NCBI GenBank assembly: GCA_963169105.1
Contig: OY720638.1
Location: forward strand, 11,580,749-11,644,748
DNA from: Ceriagrion tenellum
Taxonomy: Eukaryota > Arthropoda > Insecta > Odonata > Coenagrionidae
DNA length: 64,000 nucleotides
Direction of reading: 5' to 3'
Shown here: one piece after another, positions 24,589 to 34,939 of the stretch
Position numbering within the stretch: the first letter of the stretch is position 1
Layout: the number at the start of each line of letters is the position of its first letter
Notes under the pieces: model-generated
The model's database searches: none
What the model was told of the DNA's origin: nothing
What the model saw: the letters and a program-made list of their open reading frames with translations, nothing else
Made by a program: the position numbers and the translations under genes

Positions 24589-26259
24589 TTGATTGTGGTG
24601 TCCCGGAAGTACAGAAAAGATCTGCTGGCAACTTGCCACGAGGGAACAGTCTCACATTTGGGTGTAGTAAAGGCAAAAGAACAATTATTACGTTATTTCT
24701 ATTGGCCCGGATGTTACAAAGACGTGGAGAACTACGTAAGAAGCTGCGATCCATGTCAAAGTGTTGGGAAAAGAGGAGATGTGAGGAAGAGTCCAATGAG
24801 AATAGTACCGGTAATAGAAGAAGTCTTTTCTAGAGTAAATGTTGATATTTGTGGGCCATGGCCGGAGTCGGAAAACGGGAATAGATACATCCTAACGGCA
24901 ATCTGCATGGCTAGTCGATACCCAGAGGCCATACCTATAAGAAATATTTCATCAGCAACGATTATTGACACTTTTTTAGATTTATTCAGTCGAATTGGGT
25001 TCCCGAAAGAAATTCAGTGTGACAATGGTTCGTATTTTGTGAGTGCATTAACAAACGAATTCTTACAGAGACTTGGGATACACACGATACATAGTTCTGT
25101 GTATCATCCTCAGTCTAACCCGGTGGAAAGATTGCATCGAACTATGAAAAAGATAATGAAAATACAGTGTAATACCTGTGTTGAGAAGAGACAATGGGAA
25201 AAGGCTATCCCCGCGATGCTTTTCGCCATTCGTACGTCAGTAAATGAGAGTTTAGGATTTTCTCCAGCTGAGATCGTGCATGGAAGGAATTTACGGACGC
25301 CTCTGGCATTATTATATGAAAGGTGGAAAACAGGAGGCACAGAAGAGACTCCAACACCAGTAGTGGAATACGTGTTACGAATCATAAATCATATCCACAA
25401 GAGAATGAAGATTGCTGTTGAGTGTGAAAAGTTCGCGCTTTCGTATCTGGACGACGTTGCCATATTCTCTAACAACTTTGAGGATCATTTGCATCCCTTA
25501 CGCTCAATTTTCCTAAAGATCCAAGCCGCAGGATTGAAGTTGAAACCAGCAAAGTGCAAATTTGCACAAGACAAAGTCAAGAACCTAGGACTTGAAATAG
25601 GTCGAGGTAAGATAAAACCCGCAGAAGTGAAGATCTTGGCCATAAAGGATTACGCTACTCCAACTACCAAGACAGAAGTACGAGCATTTATGGGACTGTG
25701 TAATTATTATAGGAAATATATCAGGATGTTCGCAGATTTAGCCGCTCCTATCACAAATCTCACAAAAGGGAGGACACGGAAGGGTAAAATAGAGTGGACT
25801 AAAGAAGCAAATACAGCATTTGAAAAACTGAAAGAGGCTTTGAGTGCTCGACCAGTATTGATGGCCCCTGATTTTGGTAGTGAATTTCTAATACAGACGG
25901 ATGCATCCGAGAATGGAATAGGTATTGTTCTCTCTCAGATGGGAACAGATGGAGAGGAGCACCCCGTACTATTTCTTAGCAAAAATTTCAACGATACTGA
26001 GAAGAGATATGGGACCACAGAAAAAGAATGTTTAGCTCTTGAATGGGGAATCCGGAAACTACACTGCTATTTGGACGGTGAGAGGAGGTTTCGCATACAG
26101 ACGGACCAAAATCCTTTAGTGTGGCCACAGAGCGCAGCACTGACAAACCCTAGGCTGATGAGGTGGGCCCTAGTATTGCAGAACTATAATTTCGATATTG
26201 AGCATCGGAAAGATCCACTGCATGCTAATGCTGATGCTTTAAGTAGGAGTATGAAATAA
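24589..26259 (+). CDS. pol: Pol: integrase, truncated reverse transcriptase, RNase H
   Basis: The frame opens with TTG directly after an in-frame stop and is one uninterrupted 556-codon frame. Residues 17-56 hold the zinc-binding H17/H23/C53/C56 motif with YFYWPGCYKD. The integrase core has D86 (VDICGPW), D145 (QCDNGSYF) and E180 (NPVERLHRT). The D145-E180 gap is 34 residues instead of the usual 35. Near residue 280 the frame passes directly into the RT catalytic block YLDDVAIFS (286-289), so the RT fingers and first palm motifs are missing. The connection NYYRKYIRMFADLAAPITNL and RNase H (D438 in QTDASENGIG) follow, ending in HANADALSR. Integrase inserts cDNA and RT copies RNA. The RT here cannot work as it stands. 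Confidence 0.85.
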   Translation: MIVVSRKYRKDLLATCHEGTVSHLGVVKAKEQLLRYFYWPGCYKDVENYVRSCDPCQSVGKRGDVRKSPMRIVPVIEEVFSRVNVDICGPWPESENGNRYILTAICMASRYPEAIPIRNISSATIIDTFLDLFSRIGFPKEIQCDNGSYFVSALTNEFLQRLGIHTIHSSVYHPQSNPVERLHRTMKKIMKIQCNTCVEKRQWEKAIPAMLFAIRTSVNESLGFSPAEIVHGRNLRTPLALLYERWKTGGTEETPTPVVEYVLRIINHIHKRMKIAVECEKFALSYLDDVAIFSNNFEDHLHPLRSIFLKIQAAGLKLKPAKCKFAQDKVKNLGLEIGRGKIKPAEVKILAIKDYATPTTKTEVRAFMGLCNYYRKYIRMFADLAAPITNLTKGRTRKGKIEWTKEANTAFEKLKEALSARPVLMAPDFGSEFLIQTDASENGIGIVLSQMGTDGEEHPVLFLSKNFNDTEKRYGTTEKECLALEWGIRKLHCYLDGERRFRIQTDQNPLVWPQSAALTNPRLMRWALVLQNYNFDIEHRKDPLHANADALSRSMK

Positions 26260-26356
26260 TTGCCACTGAGGGTCCGATTCCAAACCTGGTGCTCTTTACC
26301 AGCTGAGATACTGACCTGTCGAGTAAGGTCGTGATTGCTCACGTCCTGTACTCGTC

Positions 26357-26375
26357 TAGAGGGAGGGGACAAGAC
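26357..26375 (+). other. Polypurine tract
   Basis: The purine run AGAGGGAGGGGACAAGA lies immediately before the 3' LTR, where plus-strand DNA synthesis is normally primed. Confidence 0.75.
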
Positions 26376-26676
26376 TGTAACGTCGTGCCTGCCTTTGTTT
26401 AATTCCATTTTTATTTATTTTTATTTTATTTATTTAATTTTCTTTCGTTATTTGGGTTTTGCTGGAATTAATTTGTGCGTTAATGTATGTTTATCTATGT
26501 TGATGTTTTATATTGTTTATTGTTTGTGTAAAAGGTTGCTATGTTGTTGCTGATTAAAAGAAGGGAAGATTGTTAAAAAAAGAACGTTGAAGTTGAGAGA
26601 CGAGTATTAAAGTGGGACAATGCCAAATTAATATTCCAAGGGAATTTGTTATCATTTGAGAGATCCCGACGTCACA
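26376..26676 (+). repeat. 3' LTR (301 bp)
   Basis: Same length and termini as the 5' LTR, with about 14 substitutions by eye. It ends at GTCACA and is followed directly by a TA run and then by a PLE 3'-end fragment. Confidence 0.9.
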
Positions 26677-26682
26677 ATATAT

Positions 26683-26735
26683 ATATATCGCCGTGCTCAT
26701 CGCCGCATGGCTGACTCCAATCCATCAACTTATTT
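26683..26735 (+). repeat. PLE-3-type 3' terminal fragment
   Basis: GCATGGCTGACTCCAATCCA followed by a TA run duplicates the last 40 or so bases of the PLE-3 3' end (compare 31355-31389). It sits directly after the LTR element, showing that the LTR element landed in or beside a PLE-associated TA tract. Confidence 0.75.
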
Positions 26736-26900
26736 ATATATATATATATATATATATATTTGCTCTTGCGACCAAGGTGCTAGTGGCACCGAAATATCAA
26801 GAAACTTTGTGTGTTCATTTTTTTGTTTCTCTGTGTTTATCGCCTGCCTTCCTCTGGCAAACTGTTTATATATTCGTCACTTGAGTGATCCTAAGTGCAG

Positions 26901-27156
<256 letters not shown>

Positions 27157-27381
27157 CACGATGTGGATAGGATGGAGGAGATAGACACACAAAAAAAGAG
27201 ACGATCACACTTACATAGCTAGCTTTCGGAACTAGTCCGTCTTCAAGGCGTATCACGGAACAAATGTCAAAGGACATTTGTTCCGTGATACGCCTTGAAG
27301 ACGGACTAGTTCCGAAAGCTAGCTATGTAAGTGTGATCGTCTCTTTTTTTGTGTGTCTATCTCCTCCATCCTATCCACATC

Positions 27382-27384
<3 letters not shown>
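27157..27384. repeat. Palindrome P1 of two PLE-3-type 3' ends
   Basis: The arms 27157-27268 and 27273-27384 are reverse complements over 112 bp with a 4-base AAAG spacer, and no mismatch was seen. Each arm is the 3' terminal region of a PLE-3-type element, including the hammerhead-like fold. The left arm continues outward to CAACG at about 27120 before a (TA)n tract; the right arm meets another TA tract. Confidence 0.9.

Positions 27385-27464
<80 letters not shown>
27384..27464. repeat. (TA)n microsatellite
   Basis: A pure TA run of about 80 bp between palindromes P1 and P2. Confidence 0.97.
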
Positions 27465-27469
<5 letters not shown>

Positions 27470-27683
27470 AAGCTTCGTCACAGGGTGACACTAAACATAA
27501 AACATATAAAATGGAAACTCACGAGTTTAAAATTTTCGGTGGGTCGCCCGCACCTTCATCAGTGATAGAAATATCTTTCTATCACTGATGAAGGTGCGGG
27601 CGACCCACCGAAAATTTTAAACTCGTGAGTTTCCATTTTATATGTTTTATGTTTAGTGTCACCCTGTGACGAAGCTTTATATT
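27464..27683. repeat. Palindrome P2, head-to-head short repeat with hammerhead-like core
   Basis: The arms 27464-27571 and 27576-27683 are reverse complements over 108 bp with a 4-base TATC spacer. The sequence is unrelated to P1. It contains CTGATGA, a GC-rich hairpin, then GAAA, the order of a hammerhead ribozyme core. TA tracts flank it on the left (27384-27464) and right (27719-27819). Confidence 0.9.
27585..27619 (+). ncRNA. Hammerhead-ribozyme-like fold in P2
   Basis: CTGATGA (27585-27591) is followed by one extra A, a hairpin (GGT..GGG CGA CCC ACC, 27593-27609), GAA, and then AATTTT A, which can form a two-pair stem III with cleavage after A27619. These are the core elements of a hammerhead, a known component of Penelope-like elements. 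The extra A before stem II and the lack of a clear stem I are weak points. A mirror copy lies on the minus strand of the palindrome. Confidence 0.45.
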
Positions 27684-27713
27684 GTTTGCCACGTTCGTGG
27701 AATCTTCGCAAGA

Positions 27714-27821
<108 letters not shown>

Positions 27822-27827
27822 AATAAA

Positions 27828-27925
27828 GTTCAAACAGCCCTGGCGCCATCTATTGGCCGCTCACGTGGGTCATGCCTTGGGGAGTGTTGTCTGTGGTTCA
27901 ATTCCCGGTCCAGCCGAATTTTCTC
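27828..27925 (+). repeat. tRNA-like SINE segment fused to PLE-2
   Basis: GGTTCAATTCC near 27895-27905 matches the RNA polymerase III B box exactly. It is preceded by a plausible but diverged A-box region and by GCGCCATCTATTGGCCGC. The segment ends where the PLE-2 RT begins (MGSRFSPSYAN). It reads as the head of a tRNA-derived SINE, not a functional tRNA. Confidence 0.5.
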
Positions 27926-27929
27926 TGCT

Positions 27930-29290
27930 ATGGGTAGTAGGTTCAGCCCCTCTTATGCTAACCTCTATCTTGGGCGGCTGGAGCAATCCTTTCTCTCTGG
28001 ATATCTTTTAAATCCCCTGTTGTGGCTCCGCTACATTGACGACATTTTTCTTCTTTGGCCTCATGGCACCGATTCTCTAAATACTTTCCTTTCTGATCTC
28101 AACAATTCTCATTCTGTCTCTTTTACCTCAACTATCTCTAATTCCAATATCACCTTCCTTAATGTTCACATTTAATTATCAGACTTGAATTTTCAGACCT
28201 CCGCTCACATCAAACCCACAAATAAACAACAGTATCTTCACTATAGTAGCTGCCACCCCTCCCATACCAAACGCTCTCTTCCCTTCTCACTGTCCATTCG
28301 AGACCATCGTATTTGTAATAATCCGGATTCCCTCAATACATTTCTTACCAACCTTCACCACTCGCACCTCAAGCGTGGCTACCCAGAATCCCTTCTCGTT
28401 AAAAAATATCAGGAAAAATTCTCCCTCCACCAAACCTCCTTCCACTACAGACACCCATATCCTTTCTATTTGCACAACGTATTTCCCGGGTATACAATCT
28501 ATCAACTTTATTCTTAAAGATATATTTCCCATTCTGAAAAACCACTCCTCCACTGCAAAAATTTTCTCCCAGCCACCCTCAATCACATACAAGCGTCCTC
28601 CTAACTTGTCCGATATATTCAAATTCACGAAGCCTCTTTCCAAAATCCCTGTTGCGTCAAAACCCACCTCCTGCCCTTGTAATCGTCCCAGATGCAAATG
28701 ATGTCCAATCTTCAGTTCCTCCCCTCCTCCCAACCCCTCCATCGCCTCCTTCCCCAACCCTCTTCCCTCCTCTTGCGTCACCAGCAATGTCGTTTACCAC
28801 CTACAATGTAAGCTATGCCCAAGCTTCTATGTCGGAAAAAGCTCCAAGCCCCTTAACATACGTATCAATAATCACCGAGCCAATTGTAAAAACCCATCTC
28901 AATCTGCTTCCCTTCCCGTGGCGATCCACGCCTCTCATCACAAGAAATCTTTCGACAATTGCTACAATGTTTCAGTTCTGTACTCCCTTCCATCATCTGC
29001 TTCCACTGTGGATCTTAATTCTGTAGAGCTCTAATTAATTTGGCTCTATCACGCGTTCCTCCCCCCCCGGCATCAATGTCTTTCACTAATTCCCCTCTCC
29101 TTCCCTTCCCCTTCCTGCTCACCCCCCACCTCTCCCTCTCCTCTATCCTTTACCCGTCACTACCTACTAATTTCTGACGAAGGCGGTTGTGTCCGCCGAA
29201 ATGTATAAACAAATCTTTGAGTTTTTCTTTTTTGTGTTTTCTCTGTGTGTCTGCCAGTCACGCCTGTGACATTTGTTTTTTTATTATTTA
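27930..29290 (+). mobile_element. Penelope-like element PLE-2, 5'-truncated and frameshifted
   Basis: This plus-strand PLE fragment begins abruptly inside RT at MGSRFSPSYANLYLG. It continues with LRYIDDIFLLWPHG (28020-28070) and HIKPTNKQQYLHYSSCHPSH after an in-frame TAA near 28172. A frame change near 28380-28500 leads into KRPPNLSDIFKF and CPCNRPRCK. The GIY-YIG endonuclease (VVYHLQCKLCPSFYVGK) follows at about 28790-28840 and the C-terminus lies near 29030. Downstream are a short 3' UTR and a hammerhead-like fold at 29174-29207. It is a relative of PLE-1 and PLE-3 but not a copy of either. The 5' junction falls within a tRNA-like segment. Confidence 0.82.
29174..29207 (+). ncRNA. Hammerhead-ribozyme-like fold at PLE-2 3' end
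   Basis: CTGACGA (29174-29180; position 7 is variable in hammerheads), an extra A, then a perfect GGCGG/CCGCC stem II with loop TTGTGT. GAA and ATGTAT A follow, allowing a two-pair stem III and a cleavage position after A29207. It lies downstream of the PLE-2 endonuclease, where such ribozymes are known in PLEs. Stem I is weak. Confidence 0.45.
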
Positions 29291-29456
<166 letters not shown>

Positions 29457-29791
29457 GATGTGGATAGGATGGAGGAGATAGACACACAAAAAAAGAGACG
29501 ATCACACTTACATAGCTAGCTTTCGGAACTAGTCCGTCTTCAAGGCGTATCACGGAACAAATGTCGTGTGCGCTGGTGAGGATAGGGGTAGGAGGGGCGG
29601 TAGGTTAGGGGAGTGGGGATGGGGGAAGGGGAAGGGGTTTTTCCCAGCGGTTGACGAACGGTTCTTGAAAAGGGGAAAGTTTTACCAGCTCGTGTCTTGG
29701 CCGGAGAGAGCGGAAGGGGTCGCAGTGAGGGTGGGGAGGGGGGGAAGAAGGAAGGGAAGGGGGTAAATGGAAAACAACGGGGAGCGTGCGA

Positions 29792-30718
29792 TTAATGTAT
29801 TTTATTTAATCCGGGCGCGGCGTACGATTTTAGCAACCAGATTATGGCCAGCTCCTTCTGGCGCACTTCAATTAACGGGGCGTCCGGGGGAAGGGAGATC
29901 AATATTGCCACCTCAAAGCACTTGTCAAAGGACAAGCCATGCTTCCGCACATGAGTAGGGACGGGGAAAGTGGAAGATGGGTCTTTACAGGTGCACCGAT
30001 GGTTATTCATTCTAATATTAAGGGGAGTAATACATTCGCCCACATAAAAACCGGGACATAGTTTACATTGTAACACATAAACTAAGTTGTGGGAGTCGCA
30101 AGAGCCGGAGGCTTTGATGTCGAACGGCGTCTCTGTGTTAGGACTCTGAAATGAGGATAGGGGGCGAAACATGTTGCACGTTTTGCACCGTGGTTTGTTG
30201 CATCTCTGTGTGGTGGGACGGGGAGTGTCATTCGATGTACCCTCTCGCGAAGAATTGGAGCGAAGAAGATTGGCTAAGTTAGGTGGACGTCTGAAACATA
30301 CTGTGGGGCATTTGGGTAGGAGATTGGCTGTCGATCTGTTAGTATCTAAAATTGGGAATAAGTCTTTGAGGATGGTCTTCAGTTTTTGGACGCCAGGAAA
30401 ATATGTGATGTGAAGATTTAGGGCGTCCAGGGGGGTGTCTTTTTTACGTGGGGTGAAATTAGCAGAGGAGGGTAAAATACGTTTTTTTAGAAGTGGCTCG
30501 GGATAATTTCTATAGGATAAAGAATTGTGAAGCTTATCAAGGTATTCGTGAAGTTTTTCTTTGGAGTTGCAAATCCGGTGGCCACGGATCGACAGCGAAT
30601 AAGGAATTGAGTGCTTAGTGTGTTTGGGATGGCAGCTGTTGTAATGCAAATACAGTTGTTTGTTGGAGGGCTTGATATGGACCGAAGTCTCAAAGGTGTT
30701 ATTATTTGTGATGGACAA
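29792..30718 (-). CDS. PLE-3 ORF: RT thumb remnant plus intact GIY-YIG endonuclease
   Basis: This uninterrupted 308-residue minus-strand ORF comes from a 5'-truncated Penelope-like element. Residues 1-60 (TSVHIKPSNKQLYLHYNSCH, then YSLSIRGHRICN) match the region just after the RT palm in PLE-2. The catalytic YxDD is absent. The linker YFPGVQKLKTILKDLFPILD and RRPPNLANLL follow, then a cysteine cluster RCNKPRCKTCN near residue 180. The GIY-YIG domain starts near residue 212 with LVYVLQCKLCPGFYVGE and includes LNIRMNNHRCTCK, with a C-terminal glutamate helix VRQKELAIIWLL. It ends 25 bases after the start of a C-rich 3' UTR. The frame is unbroken, which suggests a younger insertion than PLE-1 or PLE-2, but it could supply only the endonuclease. 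Confidence 0.82.
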   Translation of the reverse strand: MSITNNNTFETSVHIKPSNKQLYLHYNSCHPKHTKHSIPYSLSIRGHRICNSKEKLHEYLDKLHNSLSYRNYPEPLLKKRILPSSANFTPRKKDTPLDALNLHITYFPGVQKLKTILKDLFPILDTNRSTANLLPKCPTVCFRRPPNLANLLRSNSSREGTSNDTPRPTTQRCNKPRCKTCNMFRPLSSFQSPNTETPFDIKASGSCDSHNLVYVLQCKLCPGFYVGECITPLNIRMNNHRCTCKDPSSTFPVPTHVRKHGLSFDKCFEVAILISLPPDAPLIEVRQKELAIIWLLKSYAAPGLNKIH

Positions 30719-31388
30719 CTTAGTTTATGTGTTACAATGTAAACTATGTCCCGGTTTTTATGTGGGCGAATGTATTACACCCCTTAATATTAGAATGAAT
30801 AACCATCGGTGCACCTGTAAAGACCCATCTTCCACTTTCCCCGTCCCTACTCATGTGCGGAAGCATGGCTTGTCCTTTGACAAGTGCTTTGAGGTGGCAA
30901 TATTGATCTCCCTTCCCCCGGACGCCCCGTTAATTGAAGTGCGCCAGAAGGAGCTGGCCATAATCTGGTTGCTAAAATCGTACGCCGCGCCCGGATTAAA
31001 TAAAATACATTAATCGCACGCTCCCCGTTGTTTTCCATTTACCCCCTTCCCTTCCTTCTTCCCCCCCCTCCCCACCCTCACTGCGACCCCTTCCGCTCTC
31101 TCCGGCCAAGACACGAGCTGGTAAAACTTTCCCCTTTTCAAGAACCGTTCGTCAACCGCTGGGAAAAACCCCTTCCCCTTCCCCCATCCCCACTCCCCTA
31201 ACCTACCGCCCCTCCTACCCCTATCCTCACCAGCGCACACGACATTTGTTCCGTGATACGCCTTGAAGACGGACTAGTTCCGAAAGCTAGCTATGTAAGT
31301 GTGATCGTCTCTTTTTTTGTGTGTCTATCTCCTCCATCCCATCCACATCGTGTGTTCATCGCCGCATGGCTGACTCCAATCCATCAAC

Positions 31389-31389
<1 letters not shown>
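30715..31389 (+). mobile_element. PLE-3 inverted partial copy: GIY-YIG domain and 3' end
   Basis: This is an almost exact reverse-complement copy of 30090 down to 29450. It contains the GIY-YIG coding segment (LVYVLQCKLCPGFYVGE to SYAAPGLNKIH, stop near 31011) and the C-rich 3' UTR. It also has the hammerhead-like fold (31270-31310) and a 3' end finishing CCATCAACG before a (TA)n tract. It begins abruptly at the endonuclease, so it is 5'-truncated, with a spurious upstream ATG at 30660. It is the right arm of the large inverted repeat. Confidence 0.85.
31270..31310 (+). ncRNA. Degenerate hammerhead-like fold at PLE-3-type 3' end
   Basis: CTTGAAGA, a CGGA/TCCG hairpin, then GAAAGCTAGCTA. The palindrome AGCTAGCT followed by A fits a stem III and cleavage position. 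The first core strand has an extra T, so catalysis is doubtful. The same sequence occurs at 27294-27325 (+) and in reverse at about 27217-27247 and 29509-29549. Confidence 0.3.

Positions 31390-31467
<78 letters not shown>
31389..31467. repeat. (TA)n microsatellite, right border of island
   Basis: A pure TA run directly after the CCATCAACG end of the PLE-3 right arm. Beyond it the sequence returns to unique AT-rich DNA. Confidence 0.96.
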
Positions 31468-31470
<3 letters not shown>

Positions 31471-33691
31471 GTTAATGTCTAATTTATATTCTACAGTAGG
31501 AACGTAATACCTGTGGTCTTAAGTTTTGACTGAACATTGTGCCAATTTTAGCGTACACTGAAATTTAGTCATAGACGTTTTGGCAAGCATTATCTATATT
31601 TAATAGATACATTTATTATACGATCTAATATGCTATAACAAATGCATCAAATTAATAACAATACTCAATCGGTTTTGTTTGGTAACATAAGAAGTAACAT
31701 ATTTATATGCACAGAATTTCATATATGTGAATACGTGTACTGTGGCTGAAGTAATTAACGCAAAATATTTGCGCGCCAGAATGCGGCATTCTTGGGAACA
31801 TCTAGGAGGAGCTCATACTTCGAAAGACTGGCAACACTGAGGAAGACATCTTCTACCGCAAATATTTGAAATCCGCAATGGAACTCACATCTGACGGAGC
31901 CCCTCATTTTCAAGATTTCTTCTCATATAATTCGCGCATTCAGTCACGGTGTATCGCTGTTTAAATCAGCATGTTTCTTACGACGAATATTATCATTGTT
32001 ACAGAAAGACTGATTATAAAAATATTCACTATTCCACCCAGCTCGGAATGTATGCTGAAATCTTCATCTTCTACCACCAAGGGATATTTAATGTGGTCGA
32101 CTTTCTGAGGATCTTTTTGAATGACGCGTAGTGTGTCTCTTTCACCGAAATGATATAAATCAAGATTTATTTGCACCAAATGTTGATAATAAAAGATTTA
32201 ACAGTTTAAGATTACTTACAGTGAATAGATATTTCTTCTTTTTTCATAATTTTTTTCACTAAAATCTTTTAAAAATTTTGTTTTCATCATCTTAACTTGC
32301 TTTCAAAATATTTTTCCACCCAAAAAAATAAAAATGGCGGATTTACCCGTTTTTTCGCTGTTTTTTAATCTGGATCCTGGGTTTACCGCCGGAAACGACT
32401 GATTTTCACATATTAAATTTACGAATAAATGTGCTTCATTAAGTCGTTGACCTTTTGTCGTTATCATTATTATTCGCTTCGATACAAGCCCTCTATGTCG
32501 AAATTTAGGTGAAATTTGGGACTTTTTCACGATTTGCGTCATTGTTTAGAGCGTTTCTTTGCCTACAAAAAAATTGAAAGTCAGAATTTTGAACAGATCG
32601 ACCGTTCAGACGCTTGAGCTCAAAATTGTGAGAAATAATATAGGAAAAAGAGTAAAGCAAGTAGTTTATATAGATGATGGGCTAATGGAATTAAGAATAG
32701 GAATGTTGCTTATGGTCATAATGCAAGTATAAATGTCTACTTCTGCCAATGACGATGAGCAGATATAAATTCAAAATCACAAAGGTATACATTAGGATTT
32801 AAAAACAACTATTTTGTATTATTCAGAAGTATTTATGATTACAAGCGTTCATTAAAGCTGTAAGAGCCGTATTTATCAGTCGTTTATGTTAATTGTTATT
32901 ATGCGACAGCATAATGTTTTAGGAATATTTATCGAGCCTGTTTGGGTTATGTGAAGCCCTTCGTTTTTTGACCGACGTTTGTCACTTGATCAAGGTGGTT
33001 CTATATTTTCAAACGAACAATTTACAGCTTCTGAAACGTGCCTCTCTGTTTGAATTCCCGCGGTATGTGTAAGTTAACTTCCAACGCTGCCACATGTATA
33101 ACCGACCCCAGCTAACTACTGTCTCGGATAAAATTTCAATAATAATCATTTAATTTCTCAAGAACTAAGTCGGCAATCTACCGTCATTTGTGCACTAATC
33201 AATTTCTTAAATCCTCGATTATGTTATATCCGTTTTTTGTATAAACGACATGGGTTTCAACACTCTAAATCTATATTTTATGTACCAAGGATCCGATCCT
33301 ACTCTACTACGTAATGTAAATACGACTATTTTCAAATGGGAATATTGGAAAAACCAGGACGGAAAGATGTATTTCTAATTAAGCCAATCGATAGAGGGTC
33401 TATTATTCTATATTTCCTGCGAATATAAATAAAATGGCATGGGCTTTAGTTTTCGAACCAACCTCCTTTAAACCCTGTGCGTCATTCACAAAAACAAACC
33501 ACCCGACCACCACCACCCGGAACTTCGCGAAGGTTTACTGTTGACTATTTCATTGAGACGAGTGTCGATAGGATAGGAAGAAAAAAAGATCTTATTAGCA
33601 TTTAAGTATGCCTCATATGGAGGAATGGGGTAGTAGGTTCGTAAAAGGTAAATAAAATTAAAGATTCGGACGGGGCACAACGAATGTCCGT
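31468..33691. other. AT-rich DNA between island and exon E
   Basis: This is either 3' UTR and flank of the Forked-like gene or an intron, depending on whether exon E is terminal. No coding segment or element was recognised. Confidence 0.5.
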
Positions 33692-34097
33692 TTAACCGAG
33701 AACGGCTACTGAGTTCGGTGACATCCGGGGAGGATTGATCCGGTCGGGGAAAGCAGATGGGATAGTGTGATATCCACCTGAGATTCCGATCCCTGGGATG
33801 GGCAGAGCGACGTCCGAGGGACTGCGGCTGTCTTCGGGCGAGGACGTGGACACCGCTGAAGAGGCTGACGATGTGAGCGAGGACGTGGAGGAGTTGGAGG
33901 CCGAGGACATGGGCTGGCCGTTGGCCGACATCCGGCGTGGGACGTTGGCGCCGCACCCGGACGCGTCGAACAACTCCCGCACGCGGTTGTACACCACTTC
34001 CGTCGGGTTGTGCAGGTAGAAGGAGTTGCCGTGGGCCAGTGTGGCACTCCCCAAGGACGACGATTGGCCGACGCTCACCCGACAGCCGTTGACGCTG
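33692..34097 (-). CDS. Forked-like exon E, FYLH motif and Ser-rich tail; possible last exon
   Basis: The exon opens after the acceptor ccactctag with one base that completes the Ser codon split from exon D, giving SSVNGCRVSVGQ. It continues with NSFYLHNPTEVVYNRVRELF, a conserved-looking amphipathic block, then a long Ser/Thr-rich run and SPEDSRSPSD. The frame stays open to a TAA at 33692-33694, giving about 134 residues. A weak donor-like CAG|GTGGAT occurs inside the open frame, so the coding sequence could instead splice out before the stop. No further coding exon was recognised below 33.7 kb. A shared tail with the bristle protein Forked is inferred from the context and the FYLH block. Confidence 0.7.
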
Positions 34098-34939
34098 CTA
34101 GAGTGGCACGGACATGAAAATGTGATTTGAATGTGAGCAGAAAGCAAATACGAGCAATTTTTACAATAAATGGGTTTAAAATCACTCAAGAAATACAGCA
34201 TAGAATAAAACAAATCAGCAGTGTGTACAACCAAATAAATAACACATTGATAGGGAAAAGAGAGAAAGACACAAAATTAAAATAATAATATACAATAAAT
34301 TACATATGGGTATAAAATACATTATGGCATAAGCCTGGAAGACCGCTGGAGTTCCACAACGGCAGTTTTAAAAATAAATTTCTTTTTTGCTCAATAGCCG
34401 CTGGATGTGATTAGTTGTGCAAGAACACTTGTAGAATTGCTGCAAACAGTTACTAATGGGGATCATATGCTTGTACTTCATTCCAATGTTTGCTGCAGTT
34501 ATAGACTATTTGATTGTTCCCTCACTGTCACTAGTGAGATAAATACCACGCTTTCATTTTTATCATCATGAAGTTTAATCACATAATTTACTGATCTTCA
34601 TCCGCAACATAAGCTTATTTTTTATAGCAGGCACAACTCTCTGGAACGGTATGACAAAGCTGATTGGCAAAGGATGTTAACTTGGTATCCCAATGCAGGC
34701 CACACCAAGTTAGGGGAAAGTTTCTGTAAATGATGAACCTAAGAAAATGGAGTAGGAAATAAATCTCGAGACCTCATTTACGGGTATTCCGTGATAATAA
34801 TTTACCCCAAGGGTAATATAACCAATGTATTCAAATTATTCCGAACACTTAGCTGACCGTGCACAGAGCAAACACATTTATTTCAATCATGCCTGAAGGG
34901 ATGGATCAAAATACGAAAGAATTTCTGGATGACATAAGG

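Larger units (their letters stand above)
22049..26676 (+). mobile_element. Ty3/gypsy-type LTR retrotransposon with integrase before RT, defective
   Basis: The element is 4.63 kb, with two 301-bp LTRs that begin TGTAACGTCG and end CGACGTCACA. It has a candidate primer-binding site, gag, a damaged protease, integrase, a truncated reverse transcriptase, RNase H and a polypurine tract. The domain order of integrase before RT resembles the Gmr1-like group rather than canonical Ty3/gypsy elements. By eye the LTRs differ at about 14 positions, roughly 95% identity, so the insertion is fairly old. Both flanks are TA repeats: ATAT precedes the 5' LTR and follows the 3' LTR. The target duplication is therefore compatible but uninformative. 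The protease and RT lesions mean this copy is not autonomous. Confidence 0.88.

Noticed and set aside
29566..29766. Gly/Arg-rich ORF, repeated in reverse at 31010-31240
   Set aside because: It is the complement of the C-rich 3' UTR of PLE-3, with no domain.
33486..34047. Other open frames over exon E on both strands
   Set aside because: GC-rich shadows. Only one frame continues exon D across the splice junction and carries FYLH.
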